Below the pieces are notes generated by a model. That model searched no databases. It saw nothing but the letters and a program-made list of their open reading frames with translations, and was not told where the DNA came from. This document shows, in pieces, positions 8,772 to 17,547 of a stretch of DNA of 64,000 nucleotides (position 1 is its first letter; the number at the start of each line of letters is the position of its first letter). Location: the NCBI RefSeq assembly GCF_015207605.1, contig NZ_JADEWO010000004.1:1-64000 (forward strand), written 5' to 3'. The position numbers were made by a program, and so were the translations under genes. This DNA is from Oculatella sp. LEGE 06141 (lineage in GTDB: Bacteria > Cyanobacteriota > Cyanobacteriia > Elainellales > Elainellaceae).

Positions 8772-8903
8772 ATGATTACACTCTCCGATGATGAGGTTGC
8801 ATTGTTGCGATCGCTCCTGATTGCCTTGCGCGGCATCAAAGTTCGCGATATTGATAAAGCTCTGGTTGTGCTGGCAAAGGCAGACAGGGGCGCAAAGCCA
8901 TGA
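8772..8903 (+). CDS. 43-residue mini-gene, overlaps the next small gene
   Basis: An ATG at 8772 opens a 43-residue frame beginning MITLSDDEVALLRSLL and containing the segment IDKALVVLAKAD. Its TGA overlaps the ATG of the next gene in an ATGA. A near copy lies at 10623, with conserved protein sequence but third-position changes, which argues that the frame is real. Function unknown; the size and coupling recall an antitoxin-like pair, but there is no recognisable motif. Confidence 0.55.
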   Translation: MITLSDDEVALLRSLLIALRGIKVRDIDKALVVLAKADRGAKP

Positions 8904-9103
8904 TTGTGCTAACCGACGAACAGGCTATGACTGTGCATCGCTTGCTCACCTGCGTCCTGCTGAACGAAACCTACCAACTAGCCGACGTAGAAGACGCACT
9001 GATTTGGCTATCTCCCGAAAACCGCCAAATCCTTTGTCCCTTCGATTCCCTCTGGTCTAGAAATTTGGCTCAAGAAATTGTGCGCGAATTGAAGCAGGGT
9101 TAA
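8900..9103 (+). CDS. Small hypothetical protein coupled to the upstream mini-gene
   Basis: This 67-residue acidic, helical protein begins MIVLTDEQAMTVHRLL. Its start resembles that of its upstream neighbour (a hydrophobic dipeptide, then an acidic turn, then L-R/H-x-LL), so the two may be distant duplicates. It overlaps the previous gene by four bases. No family recognised. Confidence 0.5.
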   Translation: MIVLTDEQAMTVHRLLTCVLLNETYQLADVEDALIWLSPENRQILCPFDSLWSRNLAQEIVRELKQG

Positions 9104-9447
9104 ATTGCTCAAACGTTGGTGATTGCTGAACCAACATGCTCTTTTCTGTCACAGAACCCACATTCCGCCCGTTGACTGGCACACTCACAATATTCAAACT
9201 GAAGCCCTCTCCCTGAAAGGATTTCAGAAATTATTGGTTCACTTGAACTAACGAACAGTAGTTCTCAATCGAATCGCCTCATTCTCAATAAACTGAGGGG
9301 CGATCGCTATGAAACTGATTGCTTCGTCATCAATAGTCGATCTGCCAGTGAAGGACGGAACGTCAGGTATAGCTTCGGCTCTAGCCACCTCATTTAAAGA
9401 AAAAGAGTGCGGCGCAAAGTGCCGCACTCTTTTCTTGAAGTGGAGTT
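9104..9447. other. 344-base stretch without a gene, apart from a minus-strand terminator
   Basis: A segment around 9155-9190 resembles one at 10420-10450 (shared ATTCCGCC and TTGACTGGCACACT), part of a degenerate duplication that also involves the mini-genes. The end of the stretch holds the terminator of ccmK. I see no other coding potential. Confidence 0.4.
9393..9433 (-). terminator. Rho-independent terminator of ccmK
   Basis: A perfect 13-base stem (arms 9401-9413 and 9421-9433) with a 7-base loop lies 15 bases past the ccmK stop. On the minus strand it is followed by a T-rich run ending in TCTTTAAATG. Stem and tail make a strong intrinsic terminator. Confidence 0.85.
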
Positions 9448-9762
9448 TTACATCATCTCTCTAAACTGCGTAACGGCCTCGGTGTAGCGAATGGGCAGTA
9501 CATACTCCAGGTTCTCATTGGGACGCGCAATGATGTGAGTTGACAGCACAGCGCCGCCATTAACCCGCTTGACCGACTCAATACCCGCAGCGATCGAGGC
9601 TTGAACTTCGGAAACATTGCCCCGGACGATGACGGTGACTCGACCACTGCCGATTTTTTCATAGCCGACTAAGGTAACCTGAGCCGCTTTCACCATGGCA
9701 TCCGCCGCTTCGACAACCGCCGGGAAACCCAGGGTCTCAATCATTCCAACAGCAATTGACAT
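9448..9762 (-). CDS. ccmK: Carboxysome shell hexamer protein CcmK (CcmK1/K2-like), standing alone
   Basis: This single BMC-domain protein forms the hexameric tiles of the beta-carboxysome shell. The sequence from [16 protein letters not shown] on is nearly canonical for CcmK1/CcmK2, with the pore loop KIGSG (about residues 37-41) and [11 protein letters not shown] chose the ATG at 9762; a longer frame to 9831 adds 23 residues foreign to the family. The C-terminus stops at FREMM, short of the tail most CcmK2 proteins carry, giving 104 residues. No ccmL, ccmM, ccmN or rubisco gene is near, so this is a satellite copy with its own terminator, which may allow separate expression and altered shell composition. 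Confidence 0.93.
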   Translation of the reverse strand: MSIAVGMIETLGFPAVVEAADAMVKAAQVTLVGYEKIGSGRVTVIVRGNVSEVQASIAAGIESVKRVNGGAVLSTHIIARPNENLEYVLPIRYTEAVTQFREMM

Positions 9763-10622
9763 AAAGATACGTCTAACCTTTTTGATGTTTTGAGGGTTGA
9801 TAGACACCCAGATGTCAGTCACTGATTCCATTTGAACAAATCTGCCTGATGGGTTGATACGGTGCCCAACTCATATTCATCAGGTGTCCTTTGTTGCCTG
9901 TTTTATGGAATGCTGTGCGTGTTAGCTAAGTACGGTGGTAGTAGTTCTAAGAACCACACACCAAAGCCTTCACACCCAATAGCGTTACGCAACACTATCC
10001 ATAAAATTCAGGATACGGTATCAAATAAAATCTTGATTTCTCAAAAGTGTATCTAACCATTAAGTGTACCGTTGTTCGGTCACGATATGGAATCGAGAGC
10101 GGAAGTTTCTAAGCTTCACATTTCTCTCTACCTACAAAAAATCTGAGCCTGCGGTTGAGCACGATCGTTACAAAATTAAGACCTATAACTGAATGGCACT
10201 GAAATAAGTGCGTTCATTCCGGGCTTCGACTACGCTCAGCCCTCACCAACGAGGGCTGAGCGTAGTCGAAGCCCAGTCTATACTAATGGCGCAACTTTAT
10301 TTCAGTGCCATTCACCTATAAATTTCCTTGAAAGAGTGCTGCTAAACGGTACTCTCTCAAGGAGAGTTATTTTTGTCAGAACCCCAGGGACTGCAAATAG
10401 AATAGAACCCGGAGTTTTGTATCCAACATTCCGCCTTTGACTGGCACACTGGGTATAAACGATACAGCAATCAGCTTTATAGCGATCGCCCCCAATCTTG
10501 TTGAGGAGACGGCACAATTGAGAATCGACCTTCTTTAGTTCAAGAGAACTAACAATTTCTAAACCCGTTACCAGAAACGGGCTTCGGCTTTAATAGTTTG
10601 AGTGTGCCTTAGAGTTTTTCCG
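9763..10622. other. Long stretch without a convincing gene, containing a hairpin-type miniature element
   Basis: No open frame here has a recognisable product. The stretch contains the ccmK promoter region (next to 9763), a 126-base inverted-repeat element (10189-10314), and the segment around 10420-10450 that resembles 9155-9190. Confidence 0.4.
10182..10321. repeat. Hairpin miniature element with 18-base inverted ends and apparent 7-base target duplication
   Basis: Ends 10190-10207 and 10297-10314 are perfect 18-base inverted repeats (TGAATGGCACTGAAATAA). Outside lies CCTATAA at 10182-10188 and again at 10315-10321, as expected of a 7-base target-site duplication. The interior has a perfect 24-base stem (10221-10244 and 10251-10274) with a 6-base loop. 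There is no coding capacity. This is a MITE-type element, probably mobilised by an insertion sequence with the same ends located elsewhere. Confidence 0.75.
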
Positions 10623-10799
10623 ATGATACCCCTCTTTGAGGATGAGGTTGTATTGCTGCGATCGCTCCCAATTGTCCTGCGTGGCATTAAAGTTCGAGCT
10701 ATTGATAAAGCTCTGGTTGTGCTGGCAAAAGCAGATTTAGAGGATGTCTTAAAAGTGCTAAGCTCCAACTCGAACCGCCCCCTAATCTCCCAACGTTAG
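10623..10799 (+). pseudogene. Paralogue of the 8772 mini-gene, interrupted by a miniature element
   Basis: The first 38 codons (MIPLFEDEV..LRSL..LRGIKVRAIDKALVVLAKAD) match the mini-gene at 8772. The match stops exactly at the target duplication of the inserted element at 10740. The frame runs 20 further codons through the element and ends at 10799. The downstream partner gene found at the first locus is missing; the sequence after the insertion (TTAAATTG) resembles what follows that partner at 9100. Confidence 0.6.
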
Positions 10800-10894
10800 G
10801 GGACTTCCGAATTAATTCTGTTTCAAAGTCCCCCAATTTTGGGGGATTTAGGGGGCTAGTTTAGAATGTTGAGCCATTCTCAGACACCCTCTTA
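10737..10894 (+). repeat. MITE-like element B, copy 1 (152 bases, TTA target duplication)
   Basis: The element (10740-10891) starts GAGGATGTCT and ends AGACACCCTC, an imperfect inverted repeat of about 19 bases, flanked by TTA on both sides. It differs from the copy at 19353-19503 by only one indel and one substitution. The interior is palindromic and G/C-run rich. A 3-base TNA duplication and GAGGRTGTCT ends fit an IS5-family (IS1031-type) derivative. Confidence 0.85.
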
Positions 10895-10919
10895 AATTGT
10901 TCAAACAAATGATGTCGCA

Positions 10920-11087
10920 TTGACCACAGAATCGTTGAGAGATGTCCTTGCTTTGAGCCAAGTCACTCGTCAGGAAACTAGAGAAATTAAGGAGTCGATC
11001 GCGCCATTTCTGCGAGTTGCTGGTGATGAACAGGCGATCGCAAAAGCTTGCTCCATCCCTCTTTCAACCAACGCATACGAGCTGTAA
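10920..11087 (+). pseudogene. Possible gene remnant downstream of the miniature element
   Basis: An open frame of about 55 codons from a TTG at 10920 has protein-like composition, with charged helical heptads (SQVTRQETREIKESIAPFL). It lacks a good start and an upstream region. It may be the end of a gene broken by rearrangements here. Weak evidence only. Confidence 0.25.
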
Positions 11088-11187
11088 CACACCAAAATGA
11101 TGAGGCAACAACAACGGGGTTGATGCTACCGTTGAGAAGGTATCCCCCTTTACACTGACGAAACCAATAAGACCCTGAGAATGAGAC

Positions 11188-11430
11188 ATGGCAACGACAA
11201 AAATTAGAAAGACCCCCGGAATCTGCAACGGAGCCGCTTGTATTGGTCGAACGCAAATTGCAGTGTGGCAATTAATCGCTTTGCGCTCACAGGGATGTTC
11301 AGATGCTAACTTGCTCAGCGACTATCCCCAGTTGACCCGCGATGATTTGAAAGCGGCTCAGACCTACTACGCTCAACATCCAGAAGAAATTGATGACGCG
11401 ATCGCAGCCGCCGAGAACTTAGAAAGCTAG
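11188..11430 (+). CDS. DUF433 domain protein (antitoxin-like), orphan
   Basis: This 80-residue protein carries the DUF433 core: a winged-helix-like region with AVWQLIALRSQGCSDANLLSDYPQLTRDDLKAAQTYY and an acidic end. DUF433 proteins are often the DNA-binding antitoxin encoded before a DUF5615 PIN-like toxin. No such toxin follows; the next gene is on the other strand. It is therefore either an orphan antitoxin or works alone. Confidence 0.82.
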   Translation: MATTKIRKTPGICNGAACIGRTQIAVWQLIALRSQGCSDANLLSDYPQLTRDDLKAAQTYYAQHPEEIDDAIAAAENLES

Positions 11431-11486
11431 CACAGCCGCAGCCCTGGATAGTGTCAGAGCGTTGCGACTCGATGCACCATGCACGA

Positions 11487-12464
11487 TCAAACGTTCAAAT
11501 TTGACAGGATCTGGTCGTACTTTTTGCTCAAAAATGACTTGATGGCGATCGGTTCTTCTGCCCTGATGTTCGCTTCCCTTAACAGCGACCCCGGATGCAC
11601 AACACAGTCATGATTCGTTTCACAGAAAAATGCGATCGAGTACCGTGTTTTTTGAAGTTGTTGAGGGTTGGTTACACGAACCCGATGAGGCGCAGCGTGT
11701 AATGTATCTCCACTCCACCGTTGCATGACCTCACTGGCAATGATGCCAATGCAACCGGGCGGAATGTCAATGGATATCCATTCCCGATTGGGCGTTAAAA
11801 TCTCTAAGCCACCCGTAGCGTCTTGCCAGAGTAGGGTAATGCCTGAGTAGTCTTGGTGTGCCCCCAGCCGGATAGAGCCAACATTGAAGTGGGGAGCCGG
11901 AGGATAATGCAGTAGCCGCAAGGTGCTGTTCTTGCCGTGCCGCTCAACAAGACTGCCTCCAGGCTGCTCATATGCTGTCTCGATCGCCGTTAATACCTCA
12001 TTGGCTTGTTTCTGAAAGGCATAAAAGACCTGACAGAGTAACTCAGATACCCTGGTTAACTCTTTCTGATCAACGAGGCTCTCCGGCGAAATAGAGTTAC
12101 CTCTCTCCTGATTCGATCGCCGGTCTTTTAAGGTTTTGACCCACTGAGCATAGGTGCCATTCTCCAGGTTGAGGTCTAGCACTTCTTTATAGTCTTCCTG
12201 GTCATCGCTCAGTTGCTCTTCCCCTAACGCGATGTACACGCCTTGCCAGGGAGATGCTAGCCGTTGAGCCAGCGATCGCTTTTGCCACTCGTTTAGCCCA
12301 AAGAAGCTACGCAAACTGCCGAGCAAAGCACCGTCGTCGATCGACGGCGACACCGGAACGTAGGCCGCCCCTACCTGAGCCAGCGAATGCTGGAGATGCT
12401 GAGCAAAGTCTGCCTGGTAGACAGTGGGGTCAGGGAGGGTAGGAATATGGGTTGTGGTTTTCAT
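11487..12464 (-). CDS. 2-oxoglutarate/Fe(II)-dependent oxygenase, isopenicillin-N-synthase family
   Basis: The jelly-roll oxygenase pattern is intact: iron ligands in GAHQDYSG (His-x-Asp) and APHRV (distal His), and R-Y-S-I-A-F-F, whose Arg and Ser bind 2-oxoglutarate. The N-terminal DIOX_N part is also present (ALLGSLRSFFGLNEWQKR). I chose the ATG at 12464 (325 residues); the open frame extends to 12632, but the extra 56 residues are Pro/Ser-rich and unlike the family. The substrate cannot be told. The next gene on the same strand upstream is a methyltransferase 218 bases away, so a small-molecule tailoring pair is possible. Confidence 0.85.
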   Translation of the reverse strand: MKTTTHIPTLPDPTVYQADFAQHLQHSLAQVGAAYVPVSPSIDDGALLGSLRSFFGLNEWQKRSLAQRLASPWQGVYIALGEEQLSDDQEDYKEVLDLNLENGTYAQWVKTLKDRRSNQERGNSISPESLVDQKELTRVSELLCQVFYAFQKQANEVLTAIETAYEQPGGSLVERHGKNSTLRLLHYPPAPHFNVGSIRLGAHQDYSGITLLWQDATGGLEILTPNREWISIDIPPGCIGIIASEVMQRWSGDTLHAAPHRVRVTNPQQLQKTRYSIAFFCETNHDCVVHPGSLLREANIRAEEPIAIKSFLSKKYDQILSNLNV

Positions 12465-12681
12465 GCGTCTTCGAGGAATTTGCGGGGTTGACGAGAAGGA
12501 CTGGTTAAGGCTATTGAGAACGATTGGACTAAACTTACCCCATACAGAGAGCGGCTGCGATCGCAATTGGACTGGACACGGCAACCTGGAGCGATTGTAT
12601 GGGTGTGAAGAAACCAAAGCCCCTATATCCACCTATGGCATCCAATAGAATAGCGCAGGGGCTTGGGGGCTGAAAGTGCTT

Positions 12682-13329
12682 CTACCCTTTTGCATTTCTC
12701 AGCAGCAATTGACAGCCACACGAGAATGGGTTCTGGCTCTCAATCCGAACGTCCTGAAGCACTTCGATCGGCAGGTTACTGTGATAAATTAACGAGTCGT
12801 AATCCATCAATGCGTTCCACTTAATCTTGTTGGTTGGAAAGCCAACCTGTGATGCGGCATCAGCGATCAACTCTTGCCATTTCTGAATTTCTGGATCTCG
12901 GGATTTACAGTAATCTAAAATGGCGATTAGGGCACCCGCTTTCGTTACCCGCAACATCTCTTGCAGCGATCGAACTGGATCATTAACCACACAGAAGGTA
13001 AATCCTGATGCTGCTGCATCAAAGCTATCATCTGAAAGATCAAGCTGTTGCAGATCGGCTAGCTTTAGAGTGACCTGAGCAGACACGGGCTTGGCACGCG
13101 CCTGATTCAGCATTTCATGGGAGAGATCAATCCCTGTAACAGACACTCCCTCAGGATACGCTGGAAGGTTAAGCCCGGTTCCTACGGCGGCATCTAATAC
13201 GGTCTGCCCTGGACTCAGTTCTAAAGACGCAATCAATGGTTCGCGCTCAACATGCCAGTAGCGCAACATGATTGCTTCATAGTCTGCTGCACCATGATTG
13301 TAGGTTTCAATGACCTTTTCTGTTTGCAT
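12682..13329 (-). CDS. Class I SAM-dependent methyltransferase (UbiE/type 11-like)
   Basis: This 215-residue Rossmann methyltransferase has motif I VLDAAVGTGLNLP (about residues 44-56), the acidic end of strand 2 in GIDLSHEML (about 66-74), and motif FTFCVVNDPVRSLQEMLRVTKAGA. The alanines in VLDAAVGTG are a slight departure from the usual CGTG. It probably acts on a small molecule or lipid head group. It ends with a Cys-Gly-Cys segment. The gene lies upstream of the oxygenase on the same strand. Confidence 0.82.
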   Translation of the reverse strand: MQTEKVIETYNHGAADYEAIMLRYWHVEREPLIASLELSPGQTVLDAAVGTGLNLPAYPEGVSVTGIDLSHEMLNQARAKPVSAQVTLKLADLQQLDLSDDSFDAAASGFTFCVVNDPVRSLQEMLRVTKAGALIAILDYCKSRDPEIQKWQELIADAASQVGFPTNKIKWNALMDYDSLIYHSNLPIEVLQDVRIESQNPFSCGCQLLLRNAKG

Positions 13330-13633
13330 ATGCCCTGTTCGTCAAATGCTTGCAGTCTACCATTCTGCATGGGATGTAGAGGATGTTTTGCAGGGCTAAT
13401 TTATAGCCCAACAGTATACCCTGCGAGAAGCACGCTACGGGCAATAACGTCTGGGTCTATTGCAAGGGTTATCTGCCGAATGCTACGCCCTTACAGGAGA
13501 CATTTTTCTTTGGCAACCGGATCAATGATGCTAAACAACCACATCCGCCCGTAGAGGCGCAGAGCAGTGCGCCGACGGACGGATGTGGTAAATAGAGAAG
13601 CAATGTGCGGGGCGATCGCCCCATTAAACGGTT
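13330..13633. other. 304-base stretch with a dyad element, no gene
   Basis: An imperfect dyad (arms 13538-13552 and 13575-13589, ACCACATCCGYCCGT) encloses a second one (GGCGC...GCGCC). It lies just beyond the stop of the CHRD/RTX gene, but no T-run follows, so it is more likely an interspersed palindromic repeat than a terminator. Nothing coding is seen. Confidence 0.5.
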
Positions 13634-15106
13634 CTAGACAAAATCTGAGGCTGTAATCGTATTGGCTCGCACACCAATTAAACGGGCTAACTGGTCTTGT
13701 CCATCTCTAATCAAAGTATTGCGACCTTGTTGAGAAATCGTGAGGCTGCCAAACTGCAACCCATTGGTTAGAGCCATGCGATCGTTGCCTTTAAAGTCTG
13801 TAACGATGTTGAGTCCGTTTCCTTTTCTCAACACAAATACATCGGCACCCCCTTTGCCCGTTAGGGTATTCCTGCCTAGACCACCATCGATCCTGTCTTT
13901 GCCAATACCGCCATCAATGACATCGTTGCCACCTAGCCCTCGAATGACATCATTTCCGGCTAACCCCTTCATGACATCCCTGCCGCCTGTTCCCACCAGT
14001 CGGTCATTCCCTTTGGTGCCCGTAATGGCATCCTTTGCGCCACCTTGTTGCTGCGATATCTGAAGTTGTCCTCGAACTTCACCTCCCGGGTTGCGGGTGG
14101 TATGGACGTTCCAATAAAGCCCAACATCCTGGTTTGGTGTTGCGCTTTGGATTTCTCCCACGAAGTTGCTGAGCGGCAGGGTCGAAGCATCCGTTTGCTC
14201 CCAAATGCCGGATAGGGTCACAGAGTTGTCGGCATTTCGGACAATCTTGAAGTCATCGGCATCCTGGTTGGCCGCTCCCGCCTGAAACAGACTGAGCGCA
14301 ACAGGACCATTGACACCGCGATCGCCATCATGAATATGAATTAGCGTCACATCATCACTGGTATCGGGAGTGAACGGTGTTGTTCCCAGAACTCGACCAA
14401 AATCAACGCCAGATACCGTCAGGCTGTATCTCAGCGCATCGCCTGCTGCATTCAGTGCCAGAGAAGAAGAACCCGTTGCCCTGGAAGTATTGGGCGGAAC
14501 CTCCTGAGTGCCGGTCAGCGAAGCAGACAGGTTAACTGGCTTCGAAGGCTGAAGCTGTCCTCGAACTTCACCCCCTGGGTTGCGGGTGGTATGGACGTTC
14601 CAATAAAGCCCAACATCTTGCTTGGCTCCACGAATCTCGTTTGCGAAGTTGCTGAGCGGCAGGGTTGAAGCATCCGTTTGCTCCCAAATGCCGGATAGGG
14701 TCACAGAGTTGTCGGCATTTCGGACAATCTTGAAGTCATCGGCATCCTGGTTGGCCGCTCCCGCTTGAAACAGACTGAGCGCAACAGGACCATTGACACC
14801 GCGATCGCCATCATGAATATGAATCAGCGTCACATCATCGCTGGTATCGGAAGTGAACGGTGTTGTTCCCAGAACTCGACCAAAATCAAGACCAGATACC
14901 GTCAGGCTGTAGCTGAGCGCATCGCCTGCTGTATTCAGTGCCAGGGAAGAAAAACCCCTCGCCGTAGAAGTATTGGATGGAACTTCCTGAGTACCTGTCA
15001 GCGAAGCAAACAGCGGAACAAAGCTGGTTCCAAGAGCAACAGGAAAGGGAGTGGTACCCTGACCGGGCGCGTCGTGAGTGTGGTTTGGATCTGTGCTGGG
15101 TGACAT
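13634..15106 (-). CDS. Secreted protein with two tandem CHRD domains and a C-terminal RTX calcium-binding region
   Basis: Of 490 residues, two nearly identical CHRD domains lie at about 33-184 and 194-348; each has SLTGTQEVP, DDVTLIHIHDGDRG and VGLYWNVHTTRNPGGEVRGQL. The C-terminal part (about 360-425) has hemolysin-type nonapeptide repeats (GGNDVIDGG-like) that bind calcium, followed by a typical type I secretion tail. There is no N-terminal signal peptide, in line with type I export. CHRD domains were described in chordin and occur in many bacterial surface proteins of unknown role. The two domains are also almost identical in DNA over long runs (offset about 485 bases), so the duplication is recent or homogenised. 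Confidence 0.9.
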   Translation of the reverse strand: MSPSTDPNHTHDAPGQGTTPFPVALGTSFVPLFASLTGTQEVPSNTSTARGFSSLALNTAGDALSYSLTVSGLDFGRVLGTTPFTSDTSDDVTLIHIHDGDRGVNGPVALSLFQAGAANQDADDFKIVRNADNSVTLSGIWEQTDASTLPLSNFANEIRGAKQDVGLYWNVHTTRNPGGEVRGQLQPSKPVNLSASLTGTQEVPPNTSRATGSSSLALNAAGDALRYSLTVSGVDFGRVLGTTPFTPDTSDDVTLIHIHDGDRGVNGPVALSLFQAGAANQDADDFKIVRNADNSVTLSGIWEQTDASTLPLSNFVGEIQSATPNQDVGLYWNVHTTRNPGGEVRGQLQISQQQGGAKDAITGTKGNDRLVGTGGRDVMKGLAGNDVIRGLGGNDVIDGGIGKDRIDGGLGRNTLTGKGGADVFVLRKGNGLNIVTDFKGNDRMALTNGLQFGSLTISQQGRNTLIRDGQDQLARLIGVRANTITASDFV

Positions 15107-16190
15107 GGAAACTTCCTACCTTTTCAAGCTGTACGTTAGAAGGTAAACAGACGAAATTGTCAGAAATTGCTATTCAAGTCTCAGTTGTTTGCAGCAGAAA
15201 ATTTCTACCCAACAACCATTGAAATGACAACTGTTCGATTCAATGAAGACACCTCAAAGCGATCGCTCAAGATGATCACTGTGAAACACCCATCAATTGC
15301 TCGATGCAGATTCAGGTTAGAAACGAAAACACTTTCGGCTCAAGCAGGTAGAGACGCTACATTCTTACGGTGATGAGAGCTAAATGCATAGAACAGCTAT
15401 ATCAGCAGTGCAATAGTTGCGTGAACAATGAAGGCGGTAAATGCAGAACTGTAGACTAACGCTTAGGCTGTTTTGCTCAACTTTCTTGCTCAACATTGTT
15501 CCTATTCGCCCCACAGTCTAACAGATCCAACAAGATTGGCAACAGTTACGCCCATTTGATGCTCAAACCGCTCAGCAATGCCCAAGATTCAATACGTTGC
15601 GGTGCCGTTCTGCGGTAGTTGGAACACGAAAGCTACATTGGTTCCAGTTAGCTTTATCGCCTCTCCAACTCTCTCCACTACCGACTGGAACCTGTGGGCA
15701 AAGTATACGTCAGCATTGCTGGGTGTGGCTGAATAGACATTGCTGGACGTATGAATATGGAGCGGTTATGGCTTTGAGCGTTCCCAAATTTCCTAAAATC
15801 AAAACTTTTCAGAATTGAGTATTCAAAGCTCGTCTCTTTTTCATAAATTACAGCCATTTTCGTTTGCATTCACCACATCTCAAACCCTATACCCCGCACA
15901 CCCATCTTGGCGAGACTGTGGCTTACTCGATTGAGAACTGCTGTATCTTCTCTCCCGTTTGTTAAGCAGCTTCAAATCTCGCTTGTAGTTCATCAACTCC
16001 GTTCTCTTCTCTCAAATCAAGAGACTACGTCTGACCGCTTTGACCATGCGATGCACCTGAACGTCATACTATTATTGGTTGAACCACAAAGATGTATACG
16101 GCTCACTCTTTAGTAAAGTCGGTACACTCCAGTGATTGATGAGATGCGATCGTTAAAAAAATCTGCGAAGTAATTCGTTGGAGAGCAGTA
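15107..16190. other. 1.08-kb stretch without a recognisable gene
   Basis: Short frames on both strands lack protein-like composition, and none is conserved to my eye. The only structured feature is the second copy of miniature element A (15849-15945). The first part holds the promoter region of the CHRD/RTX gene. Confidence 0.4.
15849..15945 (+). repeat. MITE-like element A, copy 2 (97 bases)
   Basis: It has the same ends as 2543-2637: TACAGCCATTTTCG at the left and TGAGAACTGCTGTA at the right, with a closely similar interior (CACCCATCTTGGCGAGACTG shared). Two copies in the same orientation, 13 kb apart, show this is a dispersed element rather than a local palindrome. Confidence 0.65.
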
Positions 16191-16925
16191 ATGGAAAAGT
16201 GGTACAAGGAAGATCTTGCGTACATTCATGATGTTGGACATAGTGACTACGCTCTCAAATCTGCTCCTGGTATCCTCGAAATTCTAGATCAAAACAGTAT
16301 TCGAGAAGGACTGGTAGTAGACTTGGGCTGTGGAAGCGGGGTGTCAGCGTTAGAACTTACCAAGGCTCATTATCATGTTCTCGGAATCGATATTTCTGAG
16401 TCCCTCATTACTATTGCTCGAACTAGAGTCCCAAACGCTGAGTTTCGAGTTGAGTCCCTCTTTAAAGCTCACATCCCGACTTGTAGTGTTGTTATTTCAA
16501 TTGGTGAATGTTTTAATTACCTGTTTGACGCAGATAACAATTGGCAAACGTTAGTTCAACTCTTCAATCGCATCTACACCGCATTGATGCCGGGGGGCGT
16601 TTTTATCTTTGACATTGCAGAACCAGGTCAAGTGCCAGAGGGCTATAAGACCAAAAGCTTCACTGAAGGAGACGATTGGATGGTTCTTGTTGAGAAGGAG
16701 GAGGATCGAGAGCAGTCAACGTTGATGCGTCGCATTATTACCTTACGAAAAACGGGTATACATTACAGGCGAGATGATGAAGTACATTATTTACGTTTAT
16801 ATAGAGCAACAGATATTGCTGAAAGACTTGGTCAAGTGGGTTTCCAAACTCAAGTGATGAATAGTTATGGTCACTATGAACTGCCAAAAGCCCATACGGC
16901 CTTCATTGCACGCAAGCCAATGTGA
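16191..16925 (+). CDS. Class I SAM-dependent methyltransferase
   Basis: This 244-residue protein has motif I VVDLGCGSGVSALEL (about residues 42-56), GIDISESLI (about 66-74) and a post-I region ISIGECFNYLFD typical of small-molecule methyltransferases. The second half (GGVFIFDIAEPGQVPEG..) completes the fold. Its substrate is not predictable. It stands alone, with long non-coding flanks on both sides. Confidence 0.85.
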   Translation: MEKWYKEDLAYIHDVGHSDYALKSAPGILEILDQNSIREGLVVDLGCGSGVSALELTKAHYHVLGIDISESLITIARTRVPNAEFRVESLFKAHIPTCSVVISIGECFNYLFDADNNWQTLVQLFNRIYTALMPGGVFIFDIAEPGQVPEGYKTKSFTEGDDWMVLVEKEEDREQSTLMRRIITLRKTGIHYRRDDEVHYLRLYRATDIAERLGQVGFQTQVMNSYGHYELPKAHTAFIARKPM

Positions 16926-17547
16926 CAGTGTTTGACTAATGCGAGGCGGATTGCAACCCCTTTTGGGGATCTCAAGTGGTTCTATATATTGACCTGCTCT
17001 TGATGACCCAGGCATTGTTATCAGTTCTGATAATACTGAATAGACTTTGAGGTTAGATTATCAGCAACGCCGCTTTTTCGTTAGTAAGCTTGATTTCGTG
17101 AGAGGTGCTACCCCATATCTCCTCAACGCTAATTCTCCTGTGCTTCGGCTACGCTTCAGCCTGTGAGAGCGCGGTTTGAGCATAGTCGAACCGCCTTCAC
17201 GGCTCACGTCCAGGCAAACCCTCGGCTCAAAACGCTGCTTGAGGGCGATCGCCAATCCTTCGTCTGCGCCATTAATCATCGTAAATTCTGGAGAAGCCCT
17301 TTGTGCGGTTGAAGCTAAAACTGTCTCAACCGAAACCATTGCCCTTGGTATTCAATTTCATCTATCCATTCGCAAAACGCTATTACCATAGAGTTTGTTT
17401 GTGAACGTAGCAAACGTGCTACAGTCACTCCTCGAAATCCCCGGAACTGGAGGGTTAGCGCCTGTGTCAATTCAGCAGAGAGCGGTTTGAGTGCCCTCAG
17501 CCCCTTGAGAACATCCTTATAGACCGTAAGTGTCCGTTTAAGCAGGG
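16926..17547. other. 622-base stretch without a secure gene
   Basis: Two minus-strand frames (17061-17339 and 17315-17572) contain short protein-like pieces and might be one decayed gene joined by a frameshift, but they match no family I know. Around 17140-17205 there are imperfect palindromes with TTCGGCTACGCTTCAGCC, resembling the stem of the element at 10221. Confidence 0.35.

Noticed and set aside
10302-10517. Minus-strand frame overlapping the hairpin element
   Set aside because: It has Cys/Arg-rich, irregular composition and starts next to the inverted repeat; shadow frame.
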